Positions 45,432-56,284 are shown, counted from the stretch's first letter. The stretch is 64,000 nucleotides of DNA from Pectobacterium brasiliense (GCF_016950255.1 NZ_JACGFN010000002.1:372001-436000); one strand, 5' to 3'. The notes: generated by a model not told the origin, from the sequence alone. A program made the numbers and translations.

Positions 45432-46793
45432 ATGACGAAACCCCCATTCATTCTGACCATTGCCGGCGGCGGCAGCACCTATACCCCAGGCATCGTAAAG
45501 AGTCTGATGGTACGTCTCGCGGATTTCCCGCTGGCGGAGATTCGTTTGTATGACATCGACGGCCCGCGGCAGGATATCATCGCGCCGGTGGTGGAAAAGG
45601 TGATTCGCGACCACAGTGACAGCATCGTCTTTACCGTCACAACCGACGCAGAGACCGCGTTTAGCGGTGCCCACTTTGTCTTTGCCCAGATGCGCGTCGG
45701 CCAGTACAAGATGCGCGAACAGGACGAGAAAATCCCACTACGCCACGGCGTCGTCGGGCAGGAAACCTGTGGCCCCGGCGGACTGGCCTACGGCCTGCGT
45801 ACCATTCTGCCGATGGCTGAGCTGATCGATCTGGTTGAGCGCTATGCGCATAAAGAGGCATGGATCGTCAATTACTCCAACCCGGCCGCGATTGTTGCAG
45901 AAGGCGTGCGTCGCCTGCGTCCTAACGCCCGCGTACTGAATATCTGCGATATGCCGGTTGCCGCGATGCGTAACATCGCTGCCGTGCTGGGCGTCGATCG
46001 TCACGACATCACGGTGGACTATTTTGGGCTGAATCACTTTGGCTGGTTTACCCGCGTGCTGGTCGACGGCGTCGATCGTATGCCAGAACTGCGCGAGCAC
46101 ATCGCCCGCTACGGCCTGTTGACCGCCGATGCCGCCGATACCGATCCGCAGCACGCCGATCCGTCGTGGGTGAAAACCTGGCGCAACATCAAACCCGTCA
46201 TGGATCATTTCCCAGAGTTCGTGCCGAATCCGTATTTGCAGTACTACCTGATGCCGAATCAGATCGTGGAACATCAGGATCCTGACTATACGCGCGCCAA
46301 TGAAGTGATGGACGGGCGTGAGAAGAAGCTGTTTGCAGCCGCCGCCAGCTACAAGGAAACGGGGATTCTGTCGGACGCGTTCCACGTTGGCGTGCACGGC
46401 TCATTCATCGTTGATGTCGCCTGCTCACTGGCGTTCGATCTGCGCCAGCGTCATCTGGTGATCGTCGAGAATAAAGGTGCCATCGCCAATCTGCCTTACG
46501 ATGCGATGGTGGAAGTGCCCGCTTATATCACCGCGCAAGGTCCAGAACCGGTGCGGATGGGGAATGTCCCGCAGTTCCATCGTGCCTTGCTGGAACAGCA
46601 GTTGGCGTCTGAACAACTGCTGGTTGAAGCCACGCTGGAAGGCAGCTACGAGAAGGCCTTGCAGGCATTTACTCTGAATCGAACCGTGCCGACAATGCAG
46701 CACGCCAAAGCCATTCTGGACGAGATGATTGAAGCCAATCAGGATTACTGGCCGCAATTAAAACAAGCATATAGAGACGGTATCGCCCAATAA
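45432..46793 (+). CDS. aglB: 6-phospho-alpha-glucosidase (GH4), AglB-like
   Basis: The 453-aa enzyme belongs to glycoside hydrolase family 4, which uses NAD and a divalent metal. The Rossmann start reads FILTIAGGGSTYTPGIV, metal/substrate residues are in VNYSNPAAIVAE, NICDMPVAA (Cys) and YFGLNHFGW (His), and VVGQETCGPGGLAYGLRT is also typical of the alpha-glucoside branch. It hydrolyses the 6-phospho-alpha-glucosides delivered by the PTS. Start ATG 45432 has GGAGA 7 nt before it and lies 13 bp after aglA. The upstream extension of the frame is shadow. Confidence 0.95.
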   Translation: MTKPPFILTIAGGGSTYTPGIVKSLMVRLADFPLAEIRLYDIDGPRQDIIAPVVEKVIRDHSDSIVFTVTTDAETAFSGAHFVFAQMRVGQYKMREQDEKIPLRHGVVGQETCGPGGLAYGLRTILPMAELIDLVERYAHKEAWIVNYSNPAAIVAEGVRRLRPNARVLNICDMPVAAMRNIAAVLGVDRHDITVDYFGLNHFGWFTRVLVDGVDRMPELREHIARYGLLTADAADTDPQHADPSWVKTWRNIKPVMDHFPEFVPNPYLQYYLMPNQIVEHQDPDYTRANEVMDGREKKLFAAAASYKETGILSDAFHVGVHGSFIVDVACSLAFDLRQRHLVIVENKGAIANLPYDAMVEVPAYITAQGPEPVRMGNVPQFHRALLEQQLASEQLLVEATLEGSYEKALQAFTLNRTVPTMQHAKAILDEMIEANQDYWPQLKQAYRDGIAQ

Positions 46794-46830
46794 TCTGCGA
46801 CTTGTCGGATGAGGGAAAATCGCTGACAAT

Positions 46831-46861
46831 GAATCTATCATTGCACATCAATGATAGATTC
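46831..46861. repeat. Perfect 13-bp inverted repeat between aglB and sseA
   Basis: GAATCTATCATTG (46831-46843) and CAATGATAGATTC (46849-46861) form a perfect stem with loop CACAT. No T-run follows, so it is not an ordinary terminator; it may be an operator or an RNA-processing hairpin. The sseA start lies 35 bp downstream. Confidence 0.7.
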
Positions 46862-46896
46862 GGGGTCGAATTCGTCGGCCTCAACGTGGAGGATCT

Positions 46897-47766
46897 ATGT
46901 CAGCATCGTCTTCTGATTTGCCCGTTTCTCATGAGCGGTTTGTTTCCGCAGACTGGCTTGCCAGCCACCTGAATGACAGCAGCATCACGCTCATCGACGT
47001 CCGGATGCTACCGCCGGGCAACAGCACCCGTGATATTCACGCTGAATACCGCGCCGGTCATCTGCCTGGCGCGGTTTTTTTTGATATTGAAACGCTGTCC
47101 GATCACAGCACCGATCTGCCACATATGATGCCGACTCGCGAAGACTTCGCACGCGCGATGGGCGAATTGGGGATCGATAACCAGCAGCATCTGGTGATTT
47201 ACGATGAAGGCAATCTCTTCTCCGCACCACGTGCGTGGTGGATGCTGCACACGTTTGGCGCGACATCACTTTCGATCCTGAGCGGCGGTCTGGCAGGTTG
47301 GACAGCGCAGAACCTACCGTTGGAACAGGGAAATGTGACGCCGAAGCCAACCACGTTCCATGCCACACTGGATGAAAACGCCATTCGCTCACGCGATGAG
47401 GTGCTTTCCATCAGCCGGGATAAATCAGAACAGATTGTCGATGCCCGCCCCGCTCCCCGTTTTAACGCCGAGGTGGATGAACCGCGTCCCGGTCTCCATC
47501 GCGGCCGCATTCCCGGTAGCCTGAACGTACCGTGGACTGATTTGGTAAGTAACGGTGCGCTGAAACCTAATGCCGAACTGGCGACCATTCTGCATAAACA
47601 CGGCGTGGATTTCACTCGCCCCCTCGTCGCCAGCTGTGGTTCTGGCGTAACGGCCTCTGTCGTGGTGCTGGCGCTGACGCAGTTAAATGTCCCGAACGTG
47701 ACGCTGTACGACGGATCGTGGAGCGATTGGGGGAGCCGCGATGATGTCCCAATTGAGAGTGATTAG
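46897..47766 (+). CDS. sseA: 3-mercaptopyruvate sulfurtransferase SseA
   Basis: The 289-aa protein has two rhodanese domains; the first has HLPGAVFFDIETLSD, the second the active-site loop CGSGVTA with the catalytic Cys (near 247). It moves sulfur from 3-mercaptopyruvate to thiophilic acceptors such as cyanide or thioredoxin, giving pyruvate. The length is close to E. coli SseA (281). GGAGG lies 6 nt before the ATG. It sits between the agl genes and the RpiR regulator rather than directly next to sseB. Confidence 0.96.
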   Translation: MSASSSDLPVSHERFVSADWLASHLNDSSITLIDVRMLPPGNSTRDIHAEYRAGHLPGAVFFDIETLSDHSTDLPHMMPTREDFARAMGELGIDNQQHLVIYDEGNLFSAPRAWWMLHTFGATSLSILSGGLAGWTAQNLPLEQGNVTPKPTTFHATLDENAIRSRDEVLSISRDKSEQIVDARPAPRFNAEVDEPRPGLHRGRIPGSLNVPWTDLVSNGALKPNAELATILHKHGVDFTRPLVASCGSGVTASVVVLALTQLNVPNVTLYDGSWSDWGSRDDVPIESD

Positions 47767-47806
47767 TTCCGTTCGCTATTTTACTGCCGTCAATCAGGGG
47801 TAGCAG

Positions 47807-48595
47807 GTGGATAATCGGCTGGCGTCATTAATGCAGCACGGCCAGGTGCTGACGCGCGCGGAATACCGCGTGCTGGCTTTTATCGCCGACCATTCATCGC
47901 TGATAGGCAAAATCACGGTGCGGGAGCTGGCGCAGAAAACCTATGTTTCCACGGCGACGATCATGCGGCTGTGCCAGAAAATCGGCTTTAGCGGCTACAG
48001 TGAATTCATTTATCACTGCAAAACGTTGCTCACGGAGCACCCGCGTCTGGCTCCCTCGCCTGTCGTTACACCCAATGACACTTCGCTTCCTGATGCTTTC
48101 CTGCATTTTGTCGACAATTACCAGCGCACGTTTGCCTACATTAGCCATCAGGATAGAGCCGCTTTCAGCGCTATCCTGCGACAGGAAAGCCATTTTTTCC
48201 TGTACGGCGCGGGGTTTTCCCATCTGTTTGCTGAATATTTGGCGAAGAAACTACAGGTGCTGGGGAAAGATGCCTTCTCCTCCGGATTAGGCGACAGTCG
48301 AGGCATTTTTCTCAATAACGCGCCGAAGTATCAGGTGTTTATCGCTATCTCCCGCAGTGGGGAAACCGAGCAGGTGTTGGATAAGGCGCGTATCGCCAAA
48401 AACATTGGCATGAAAGTCATCGCATTTACCCGTGCGTCGTTGAATTCATTAGGCGAGTTAGCAGATTTGCACTTCCGGCTCTACGATGATGCGGTTCACT
48501 ATGCGGCTGAAGCCGGTGAGATTAGCTCATTTGAATCGAATCTGGTGATGTTGATCGATCTACTGTTATTGCAGGCAACAGCGGAAAAATCGTAA
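47807..48595 (+). CDS. MurR/RpiR-family regulator with SIS domain
   Basis: The 262-aa protein starts with GTG (AGGGG 6 nt before). It has an N-terminal HTH_6 domain (ITVRELAQKTYVSTATIMRL, then CQKIGFSGYSEF, about residues 10-85) and a C-terminal SIS sugar-phosphate-binding domain (about 110-255), with FLYGAGFSHLFAEYLA and the phosphosugar Ser loop ISRSGETEQV. It is the likely regulator of the agl genes, sensing a phosphorylated alpha-glucoside or product. It is separated from them by sseA and lies 40 bp after sseA on the same strand. Confidence 0.9.
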   Translation: MDNRLASLMQHGQVLTRAEYRVLAFIADHSSLIGKITVRELAQKTYVSTATIMRLCQKIGFSGYSEFIYHCKTLLTEHPRLAPSPVVTPNDTSLPDAFLHFVDNYQRTFAYISHQDRAAFSAILRQESHFFLYGAGFSHLFAEYLAKKLQVLGKDAFSSGLGDSRGIFLNNAPKYQVFIAISRSGETEQVLDKARIAKNIGMKVIAFTRASLNSLGELADLHFRLYDDAVHYAAEAGEISSFESNLVMLIDLLLLQATAEKS

Positions 48596-48629
48596 TCCGC
48601 CGTTGCCTTCATAAAACTTATACCCGGTA

Positions 48630-49424
48630 TCAGGCGTTGCCGCTTCCCTTAAACTCTCTCAGGAAACTTCCCCACTTACGCTCGTAGAACGGCGTGGTGT
48701 GCTTAATCATATAATGACTGATACCCGATTCGCCGTCCTTCACCAGACACAGGTCGACAGGACGCTCGTCCGGTAAAGTGTCGCTGGCGACGCTGCCCGC
48801 TTCACGGATGATGATTTCCTCGTCCTGATCGGCATCAATCCCAATCAGCAGGTGCGGCTGCTCTTCACCCGGTTCCTGAATCTGTGCCAAAAACGCCCGT
48901 TTTACATGGCGATGTTTGGTAAACAGCTGCGTCAGGGAATCAATCATCTGTGCTGGCATCTCGGCTGGCTGGCTCAGTATGACCTGCATCTCTTCTTCAA
49001 CAACGCGTTGCTGAACAAAGCCGTTACCTTCGCCAGACAGAATATGCTCAATTTCCTGCGGTAAAAACTCTTTGCCATACGGCAGCTTAGGGTTGAGGAA
49101 CAGCGTGACGCCCTGCGTCATTTCAAACAGCGAACGCGTCGGCAGAGCCAGAAAAGCGGCTTCTTCCTCAATCACGCTCTGCAATGCTTCCAGAGAAGAG
49201 AAGAAAGGAATGGCGGATGAACCATCGTCTTTTTCCCAGTGCTGAATGTTCACATTACTGCCCGCATGCAATACCACCTCACCGGATTCATCCCCGTCAT
49301 CGGTATTGCCCAGCACAAACACCGTGGCTTCCATCAGTTCACTGAAAAATTCAGGACGATGCGCTGGCTCTGTTGCAGCCAGAATCAGCACTTCTTCCAG
49401 TTTATTACGTGGCGAAAACTCCAT
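48630..49424 (-). CDS. sseB: Enhanced serine sensitivity protein SseB
   Basis: The 264-aa protein matches E. coli SseB (258 aa): it starts MEFSPRNKLEEVLILAATEP and has the SseB-family repeats (LNPKLPYGKEFLPQEIEHIL), a C-terminal half with VKRAFLAQIQEPGEEQPHLL, then SHYMIKHTTPFYERKWG. The name comes from an E. coli overexpression phenotype; the biochemical role is unknown. It lies downstream of pepB on the minus strand, as in E. coli, and converges with the RpiR gene. Confidence 0.93.
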   Translation of the reverse strand: MEFSPRNKLEEVLILAATEPAHRPEFFSELMEATVFVLGNTDDGDESGEVVLHAGSNVNIQHWEKDDGSSAIPFFSSLEALQSVIEEEAAFLALPTRSLFEMTQGVTLFLNPKLPYGKEFLPQEIEHILSGEGNGFVQQRVVEEEMQVILSQPAEMPAQMIDSLTQLFTKHRHVKRAFLAQIQEPGEEQPHLLIGIDADQDEEIIIREAGSVASDTLPDERPVDLCLVKDGESGISHYMIKHTTPFYERKWGSFLREFKGSGNA

Positions 49425-49476
49425 ACTTTCCTCAACATGATTACGTTAAAAACCGACGCTTTAAGACCTGAACCGA

Positions 49477-50784
49477 CTACTTGGCGTTGCTCAGCAGGAG
49501 ATTCGCCAGCGTGCGTACGCCGAGTCCCGTTGCGCCCGTCGCCCACTGATCTACCGCGCCTTTACGGTACGTCGCGGAACAGTCAATGTGCAGCCAGCCT
49601 TGCTGGTAATTTTTCACAAAGTGCGACAGGAAAGCCGCTGCCGTGCTGGCTCCGGCGGTGTGTGCACCACTGGCAATGTTGTTCAGATCCGCAAAGCTGG
49701 ACGGCAGATGGCTGCGGTGGAATTCTTCCAGCGGCAGACGCCAGAACGGCTCGTTTTCTTCCGTCGCGCTTTCCTGCAATGCCGCCACCAGCTCATCATC
49801 GAAGCTGAACAGCGCGTGATAATCGTTACCTAGCGCCATTTTTGCCGCGCCCGTCAGCGTTGCACAGTCGATAATCCACTGTGGATTTTGCTCGGAGGCA
49901 TCGATCAGGCCATCCGCCAGCACCAGACGCCCTTCCGCATCAGTGTTCATGACTTCAACCGTTTTACCGTTGCGGTAGCGAATGATGTCACCCAGTCGGA
50001 ATGCATTGCCGCTCACCATGTTGTCTGCACAGCACAGGTACAGTTTCACGCGCTGTTGCAAACCGCGCGCTGCTGCCAGCGCGAGCGCGCCCGTCAGCGT
50101 GGCTGCACCGCCCATGTCCGATTTCATGGAGTCCATAGAGCCGCTAGGCTTCAGGCTGTAGCCGCCGGTATCAAACGTAATACCTTTACCTACCAGACAG
50201 GCGAACACGGGCGCATCCGCGTTACCCGTCGGGTTATAGTCCAGCGCCAACAGCACCGGTTGACGTTCAGAACCGCGGCCCACCGTGTGCAGACCGGCAT
50301 AATTCTGCTCACGCAGATCTTCACCTTTGGTGATGCGGTAGCTGACAGCGTCACAGGCAACGTCACACAGCAGATCGACTGCGCGGGTCGCCAGTTGCTC
50401 TGGCCCCAGATCTTCAGCAGGCAGGTTGATGGTGTCACGCACCCAGTCCACAATCTTCAGGCGATCGTTCAGCTCTTTCTTGTCAGCGTCGTTCAGCTCC
50501 GCCCATTCAACCGTTCTTTGCCCTTTCGGCCCGCGATACCCCTGCCAGAATGCCCAGCTGTTTGCCAGATCCCAGCCTTCACCAGCTAACTGAACGTGTT
50601 TAATCCCCTGCCCATCAATTTTGCGGGCAGCACGTTGGATCACCGCCAGTGCAGCTTTGCCATTCAGGGTCGCCCCTGCATGAATGGTAAAACCCTGCTC
50701 ATTCACACTCAGCGTCGCTTTTTCTCCCCAGCGCGCATCAGCAGGTTGAGTGGAGAGTGAAATCAGCATGGTATTGTTCGTCAT
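49477..50784 (-). CDS. pepB: Aminopeptidase B PepB (M17 leucyl aminopeptidase family)
   Basis: The 435-aa protein started at ATG 50784 (GGAGAAG just before) has a length close to E. coli PepB. The M17 metal/active-site motifs are intact: [14 protein letters not shown] with the catalytic Lys, SDMGGAATL and [13 protein letters not shown]. The N-domain differs from PepA, as in PepB. It is a cytosolic manganese-dependent aminopeptidase with broad specificity. It lies downstream of iscX in the isc cluster; a further in-frame start to 50823 is unsupported. Confidence 0.96.
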   Translation of the reverse strand: MTNNTMLISLSTQPADARWGEKATLSVNEQGFTIHAGATLNGKAALAVIQRAARKIDGQGIKHVQLAGEGWDLANSWAFWQGYRGPKGQRTVEWAELNDADKKELNDRLKIVDWVRDTINLPAEDLGPEQLATRAVDLLCDVACDAVSYRITKGEDLREQNYAGLHTVGRGSERQPVLLALDYNPTGNADAPVFACLVGKGITFDTGGYSLKPSGSMDSMKSDMGGAATLTGALALAAARGLQQRVKLYLCCADNMVSGNAFRLGDIIRYRNGKTVEVMNTDAEGRLVLADGLIDASEQNPQWIIDCATLTGAAKMALGNDYHALFSFDDELVAALQESATEENEPFWRLPLEEFHRSHLPSSFADLNNIASGAHTAGASTAAAFLSHFVKNYQQGWLHIDCSATYRKGAVDQWATGATGLGVRTLANLLLSNAK

Positions 50785-50998
50785 AGTGCTTCTCCGATAA
50801 TAGGTATTCCTGCCACGTTTCATGTTTGCAGGTGATGTTCATATTTACAGACGTTCTGCTTCTCAATACGTGTTTATAAACGCTCTCGCTTATAAATACT
50901 CGGTTTGCAGATAAATAAACGGTGCATCATGACATGCAAATGTTACGAATTTTGGCACGAGAATAAAACGGGCCACCCAAGGCAGCCCCGTCATTGTG

Positions 50999-51199
50999 CT
51001 ATTCAGCTTCATCTAACCAGACCAGCAGGATCGCTTCCAGAATTTTTTCATTGGAGGCATCCGGCCGATCGTCAAACTCATCCAGCTCGCAGATCCACTG
51101 GTGCATATCCGTGAAACGGACGGTTTTCGGATCGAGATCGGGAAACTGGTCGTAAAGCGCTTCGCCGATAGCCCGGCTGTCTGTCCATTTTAATCCCAT
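50999..51199 (-). CDS. iscX: Iron-sulfur assembly adaptor IscX
   Basis: The 66-aa acidic protein ([20 protein letters not shown], then [16 protein letters not shown], ending WLDEAE) matches IscX in length and in its conserved helices. IscX binds IscS and iron and tunes cluster assembly. It lies 21 bp after fdx in the isc operon. A gap of 214 bp to pepB holds no further gene. Confidence 0.96.
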   Translation of the reverse strand: MGLKWTDSRAIGEALYDQFPDLDPKTVRFTDMHQWICELDEFDDRPDASNEKILEAILLVWLDEAE

Positions 51200-51220
51200 A
51201 ACGGTTGCTCCCTATGCAGA

Positions 51221-51556
51221 TTAATGCTCGCGCGCGTGGTTGATCGTATAGCGCGGGATCTCGACGACCAGATCGTCCCCGGCGATACGCGCCTGACAGC
51301 CCAGACGACTTTCCGGCTCCAGCCCCCAGGCCTTATCCAGCATGTCGTCTTCTTCTTCTGTACTTTCTGCCAGCGAGTCGAAGCCTTCGCGCACGATGCA
51401 GTGGCAGGTGGTGCAGGCACAGGATTTCTCGCAGGCGTGCTCAACGTCAATACCGTTACGCAGGGCGACTTCCAAAATGCTTTCGCCGCGTTCCGCTTCC
51501 AAAACCGCTCCTTCAGGACACAGATCCTGATGCGGTAAAAAGACTATCTTAGGCAT
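51221..51556 (-). CDS. fdx: [2Fe-2S] ferredoxin Fdx
   Basis: The 111-aa ferredoxin has the E. coli length when started at ATG 51556 (MPKIVFLPHQDLCPEGAVL), after GAGGTG. Cluster ligands are in CEKSCACTTC and a distant Cys in LGCQARIAG. It supplies electrons during Fe-S cluster assembly on IscU. It starts 1 bp after hscA and is in the isc operon. Confidence 0.97.
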   Translation of the reverse strand: MPKIVFLPHQDLCPEGAVLEAERGESILEVALRNGIDVEHACEKSCACTTCHCIVREGFDSLAESTEEEDDMLDKAWGLEPESRLGCQARIAGDDLVVEIPRYTINHAREH

Positions 51557-51557
51557 G

Positions 51558-53408
51558 TTACACCTCATCCACAGAATGGCCTGCCAGCGCGCGACGGATA
51601 GAGGCATCCATGCGACGGGCGGCGAATTCCTGGGTTTGTTGATCGACTGTTTTAATCGCGGCTTCAATCGCCACGGGATCGCTTCCCTGCATCATCGTAT
51701 GCAGATGTTCGGATGCCGCGACAATGATGCCTTTTTCGTCATTGCTCAATAACTCAGCGTCAGCCACCAGCGCGCTTTGCAAGCTTTCCAGCACGCGTGC
51801 CGCCTCCACTTTTTGTTCTGCCAGACGACGTGCCCCGACATCTTCCTTCGCATTCAGCATCGAATCGGTGATCATCGTGGCGATTTCCGTATCGCTCAAA
51901 CCGTATGACGGTTTCACCTGAATAGATGCCTCGACGCCCGTCGATTTTTCCATCGCCGTGACGCTCAGTAGGCCATCTGCATCAACCTGAAAGGTCACGC
52001 GAATGTGAGCCCCGCCGGCAGGCAGAGGTGGCAAGCCGCGCAGTGAGAAGCGCGCAAGCGAGCGGCAATCCGCCACCATTTCGCGCTCGCCCTGCAAGAC
52101 GTGGATCATCATGCCGCTCTGGCCGTCTTTGAAGGTGGTGAACTCCTGTGCGCGGGCAACCGGGATCGTGGTATTGCGCGGAATGATTTTTTCCACCAGC
52201 CCGCCCATCGTCTCCAACCCCAGCGACAAGGGGATCACGTCCAGCAGTAACATTTCGCTGTCTGGCTTGTTACCCACCAGAATATCCGCCTGGATCGCCG
52301 CGCCGATAGCAACGACCTTGTCTGGATCGATCGACGTCAGAGGTGTACGACCAAAAAACGTTCCGACTTGTTCGCGCACCAGTGGAACACGCGTCGATCC
52401 ACCCACCATCACCACTTCCAGCACGTCCTCTGGCGCCAGCCCCGCGTCTTTCAGCGTGCGACGGCACGACAGCAGCGTACGTTTCACCAGCGCAGCAATC
52501 AGCGAATCAAACTGCTCGCGGGTGATCTCACCCTGCCAGCCTGCAACATCCACACGTACCGACTCGGCGCTGCTGAGTGCAACTTTAGCCTTCACCGCCG
52601 CGTGACGAAAAGCATGATCTAACTGACGATCGTCACGATCGTGAATGCCCGCCTGCTCACGCAGCCACTCCGCCAGCAGATGATCGAAATCATCACCGCC
52701 CAGCGCAGAATCGCCGCCTGTCGCCAGCACTTCAAAGACGCCGCGGCTCAGGCGCAGAATGGAAATATCAAAGGTACCACCGCCCAGATCGTAAATGGCG
52801 ATCACACCCTCTTTACCGGAATCCAGCCCGTAGGCAATCGCGGCCGCAGTTGGCTCATTGAGCAGGCGCAAGACGTGCAGCCCGGCAAGACGCGCCGCGT
52901 CTTTGGTGCCCTGACGCTGTGCGTCATCGAAATAGGCAGGCACCGTAATCACCACGCCATCCGGCACGCCGCCTAACGCCGCTTCCGCACGCGCCGCCAG
53001 CGCGGACAAGATATCCGCCGATACCTGTACAGGATTGAGATTGCCAGCCGAGGTCTGAATCAGCGGCAGGCCATTATCGCTGGCATGAAAGTGATACGGT
53101 AAGTGCGGATAGCGTTGCTGAATATCGTCCAGAGAACGCCCCATCAGGCGTTTGACTGAGCTGACGGTATTTTCCAGATCGTGGGCAGCATTGTCGCGTG
53201 CATCCCAGCCGACGCTGTGACCATCGTGACGATAGTGAACAACCGAGGGCAGCAGGTCGCGCCCATCGCTATCCGCTAGCGTCTGAGCTTCACCGCTGCG
53301 TACTGTGGCAACAAGAGAGTGGGTGGTGCCTAAATCAATACCGACAGCCAGACGACGCTGGTGCGGTGCGGCGCTAAGGCCAGGCTCACTAATTTGTAAT
53401 AAGGCCAT
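51558..53408 (-). CDS. hscA: Fe-S assembly Hsp70 chaperone HscA
   Basis: The 616-aa protein (E. coli 616) is an Hsp70 with ATPase domain signatures [28 protein letters not shown] and [15 protein letters not shown]. The peptide-binding domain includes [20 protein letters not shown]. HscA releases clusters from IscU by binding its LPPVK loop with help from HscB. It lies 75 bp after hscB. Confidence 0.98.
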   Translation of the reverse strand: MALLQISEPGLSAAPHQRRLAVGIDLGTTHSLVATVRSGEAQTLADSDGRDLLPSVVHYRHDGHSVGWDARDNAAHDLENTVSSVKRLMGRSLDDIQQRYPHLPYHFHASDNGLPLIQTSAGNLNPVQVSADILSALAARAEAALGGVPDGVVITVPAYFDDAQRQGTKDAARLAGLHVLRLLNEPTAAAIAYGLDSGKEGVIAIYDLGGGTFDISILRLSRGVFEVLATGGDSALGGDDFDHLLAEWLREQAGIHDRDDRQLDHAFRHAAVKAKVALSSAESVRVDVAGWQGEITREQFDSLIAALVKRTLLSCRRTLKDAGLAPEDVLEVVMVGGSTRVPLVREQVGTFFGRTPLTSIDPDKVVAIGAAIQADILVGNKPDSEMLLLDVIPLSLGLETMGGLVEKIIPRNTTIPVARAQEFTTFKDGQSGMMIHVLQGEREMVADCRSLARFSLRGLPPLPAGGAHIRVTFQVDADGLLSVTAMEKSTGVEASIQVKPSYGLSDTEIATMITDSMLNAKEDVGARRLAEQKVEAARVLESLQSALVADAELLSNDEKGIIVAASEHLHTMMQGSDPVAIEAAIKTVDQQTQEFAARRMDASIRRALAGHSVDEV

Positions 53409-53483
53409 ATTGAGCTTCCATCAATTGGCTGGCGAAAAAACCGATATGGCAATCACCATCGGGTTATCCGCCGGATTAACCAG

Positions 53484-54002
53484 TTATCTGTCCAGCAATT
53501 GTTCTTCGAGTTCTTCAACCTGTTGCTGGAGCTTGTCTAAAAAGCGTAGCTTGCGCACGGTATCTGCGGCGTCTGTCCACGTCTCATTATCGAGTTCATC
53601 ACGCATATGCGAACGGCGCTTAACGATCGTTGCCTGCAATCGCTCGGCGAAGGCCGTCAGCGCCTCATCGGCATCCGATCGCTGCGAGATCGCGTCCAAT
53701 TCTTCGCGCAGTTCCAGCTGTTCCATCAGGAATGCTGTGTCCTTCATCGTATGCTGTTCGTTGTTCACATCAAAACCGTGCAGCGACAGCATATACTCCG
53801 CGCGTCTCAGCGGATGCTTGAGCGCCTGATAGGCGTTATTGATCGTCGCCGCCTGCTGCACCGCCAGCATGCGCTCACGCTCTGGGCTGGCAGCATAACG
53901 GTCAGGATGAAACTGCCGTTGCAAATCCTGAAAACGGGATGCAAGCAGGCCGCCATCCACATCATAGCGAATCGGCAGCCCGAATAACGTAAAGTAATCC
54001 AT
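53484..54002 (-). CDS. hscB: Fe-S assembly J-domain co-chaperone HscB
   Basis: The 172-aa protein starts [18 protein letters not shown]. Its N-terminal J domain has the HPD motif in QFHPDRYA and [21 protein letters not shown], and the C-terminal helical bundle (about 90-170) binds IscU. It stimulates HscA ATPase. It lies between iscA and hscA. Confidence 0.97.
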   Translation of the reverse strand: MDYFTLFGLPIRYDVDGGLLASRFQDLQRQFHPDRYAASPERERMLAVQQAATINNAYQALKHPLRRAEYMLSLHGFDVNNEQHTMKDTAFLMEQLELREELDAISQRSDADEALTAFAERLQATIVKRRSHMRDELDNETWTDAADTVRKLRFLDKLQQQVEELEEQLLDR

Positions 54003-54073
54003 AGTGGTACTCTAGGAGTTCTGGGTAGCAACGCATGCCATTAACCGATCGCACGCACACTACCCAAGAGAGG

Positions 54074-54397
54074 TCAGACGTTGAAACTTTCGCCGCAACC
54101 ACATTCGCCGGAAATGTTCGGATTATTGAACTTAAAGCCTTCGTTCAGCCCTTCTTTAACGAAATCCAACTCGGTTCCGTCAAGATAGACCAGACTTTTG
54201 CCGTCCACGATGACCTTTACGCCTTTGTCTTCAAAGACCGTGTCACCGTCGTTCAAATCATCAACAAACTCCAGCACATACGCCATACCGGAACAGCCGG
54301 ATGTGCGTACGCCAAGACGCAGGCCAAGGCCTTTGCCCCGGTTTGCGATGAAAGCGTTCACGCGTTGTGCCGCATTTTCGCTCAGAGAAATCGACAT
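54074..54397 (-). CDS. iscA: A-type Fe-S carrier IscA
   Basis: The 107-aa protein (E. coli 107) begins [17 protein letters not shown] at ATG 54397, preceded by GAGGTAAC; a 14-codon upstream extension is unsupported. The three metal-binding Cys are in [11 protein letters not shown] and CGCGESFNV. IscA carries iron or clusters to targets. It lies between iscU and hscB. Confidence 0.97.
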   Translation of the reverse strand: MSISLSENAAQRVNAFIANRGKGLGLRLGVRTSGCSGMAYVLEFVDDLNDGDTVFEDKGVKVIVDGKSLVYLDGTELDFVKEGLNEGFKFNNPNISGECGCGESFNV

Positions 54398-54477
54398 ACT
54401 GTTACCTCGATCGTTCGCCACCTCGACGAGAACAGGCACCGCAAGAAACGGTGCCCCGCCGAGTTCAGCCGCAGAGA

Positions 54478-54864
54478 TTACTGCGCGTCGCGTTTACTTT
54501 TGTAATCCGCAATCGCTGCCTTGATAGCGTCTTCCGCCAGAATGGAGCAGTGAATCTTCACTGGCGGTAGCTCAAGCTCTTCGGCAATCTGCGTGTTCTT
54601 AATCGCTTCAGCTTCATTCAGCGATTTGCCTTTTACCCACTCTGTGACCAGCGAGCTGGAGGCAATGGCAGAACCACAACCGTACGTCTTGAAGCGGGCA
54701 TCTTCGATGATACCCTCATTGTTGACTTTTATCTGCAACTTCATCACATCGCCGCACGCTGGCGCGCCGACCATGCCGCTGCCGATAGAAGGATCGGCGT
54801 TGTCAAATGAACCCACGTTGCGTGGATTTTCATAGTGATCAATTACTTTTTCGCTGTAAGCCAT
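54478..54864 (-). CDS. iscU: Fe-S cluster scaffold IscU
   Basis: The 128-aa scaffold (same length as E. coli) has the three Cys in [23 protein letters not shown] and [11 protein letters not shown], with Asp between and the HscA-recognition loop LPPVK just before the last Cys. It lies 24 bp after iscS. Confidence 0.98.
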   Translation of the reverse strand: MAYSEKVIDHYENPRNVGSFDNADPSIGSGMVGAPACGDVMKLQIKVNNEGIIEDARFKTYGCGSAIASSSLVTEWVKGKSLNEAEAIKNTQIAEELELPPVKIHCSILAEDAIKAAIADYKSKRDAQ

Positions 54865-54888
54865 GATAGTCGTCCCCGATCTGGTGAA

Positions 54889-56103
54889 TTAATGATGCGC
54901 CCACTCGATGCTGCTGATATCCACGCCCTGCTTGAACATTTCCCACAGCGGAGAAAGATCGCGCAGACGACCGATGGATTTACGTACCAGCTCGATGGTG
55001 TAGTCGATCTCTTCTTCGGTGGTAAAACGCCCCAGCGAGAAACGGATCGAGCTATGTGCCAGCTCATCATTCATGCCCAGCGCACGTAGCACGTAGGAGG
55101 GTTCCAGACTGGCCGACGTACAGGCAGAACCAGACGATACCGCCAGATCCTTGAGCGCCATAATCAGCGATTCACCTTCAACATAGTTGAAGCTGACGTT
55201 CAGGATAGTGGGTACGCCCTGCTCGATATCACCATTCAGGTAGACTTCTTCAATATCATTAATACCGTTCCATAGACGATCGCGCAGCGCACGCAGGCGA
55301 TCCATTTCTGCGGTCATCTCTTCTTTCGCGATGCGGTAGGCTTCACCCATGCCGACAATCTGGTGCACAGGCAAGGTGCCAGAACGCATACCGCGCTCAT
55401 GGCCGCCGCCGTGCATCTGCGCTTCGAGACGAATACGAGGTTTACGACGAACATACAGTGCCCCGATCCCTTTCGGCCCATAGATTTTATGGCCGGAGAA
55501 AGACATCAGATCCACTTTTAACTGGTTCAGATCGATAGGCAGTTTGCCTACGCTCTGTGTGGCATCAACATGGAACACGATACCGCGGCTACGGCACATG
55601 TCACCGATAGCGGCAATATCCTGCACAACGCCGATTTCATTATTGACGTGCATGATGGAAACCAGAATGGTGTCCTCACGCATTGCGGCTTCGAGTTCAG
55701 TCAGATCGATAATGCCGTTACGTTGCGGAGCCAGATAAGTCACCTCGAAGCCTTCGCGTTCAAGCTGACGACAGGTATCCAGCACGGCTTTGTGCTCGGT
55801 CTTGCTGGTGATGATGTGCTTACCCTTCTTCTGATAGAAGTTGGCAACACCTTTAATCGCGAGGTTATCGGCTTCGGTCGCGCCTGACGTGAAGACGATC
55901 TCACGTGGGTCAGCACCAACCAGTTCAGCAATTTGGTTACGGGCGATATCAACCGCCTCTTCCGCTTGCCAGCCAAAACGGTGGGAACGGGAAGCCGGGT
56001 TACCGAACGTACCGTCCAAGGTCAAACACTGCATCATTTTCTCAGCGACGCGCGGGTCAACCGGCGTGGTGGCTGAGTAGTCGAGATAGATAGGTAACTT
56101 CAT
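54889..56103 (-). CDS. iscS: Cysteine desulfurase IscS
   Basis: The 404-aa PLP enzyme (E. coli 404) starts [16 protein letters not shown]. It has the PLP Lys in [14 protein letters not shown] and the active-site Cys in [15 protein letters not shown], on the long loop typical of IscS. It provides sulfur for Fe-S clusters and thiolated tRNA. It lies after the iscR-iscS gap with its strong hairpins. Confidence 0.98.
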   Translation of the reverse strand: MKLPIYLDYSATTPVDPRVAEKMMQCLTLDGTFGNPASRSHRFGWQAEEAVDIARNQIAELVGADPREIVFTSGATEADNLAIKGVANFYQKKGKHIITSKTEHKAVLDTCRQLEREGFEVTYLAPQRNGIIDLTELEAAMREDTILVSIMHVNNEIGVVQDIAAIGDMCRSRGIVFHVDATQSVGKLPIDLNQLKVDLMSFSGHKIYGPKGIGALYVRRKPRIRLEAQMHGGGHERGMRSGTLPVHQIVGMGEAYRIAKEEMTAEMDRLRALRDRLWNGINDIEEVYLNGDIEQGVPTILNVSFNYVEGESLIMALKDLAVSSGSACTSASLEPSYVLRALGMNDELAHSSIRFSLGRFTTEEEIDYTIELVRKSIGRLRDLSPLWEMFKQGVDISSIEWAHH

Positions 56104-56284
56104 TGCTCATAAACTCCGTACATCACTTCAAAACGTACAATGCGTTTTGTTTTATTGACAGGTTGTTTATACCCGCAACCTCTCGGGCCAATGCAAAAAA
56201 TCTGGCGATGTTATCGTGGAACAATTTGTCGTCAGAACACATTATCGTCAGATACATGCCGTGACAGTCGGACTAACGCCAACA

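Noticed and set aside
45738..46397. A 219-codon open frame opposite aglB
   Set aside because: Shadow of the GH4 gene.
49888..50589. A 233-codon open frame opposite pepB
   Set aside because: Shadow frame, no ribosome-binding site, no recognised motif.
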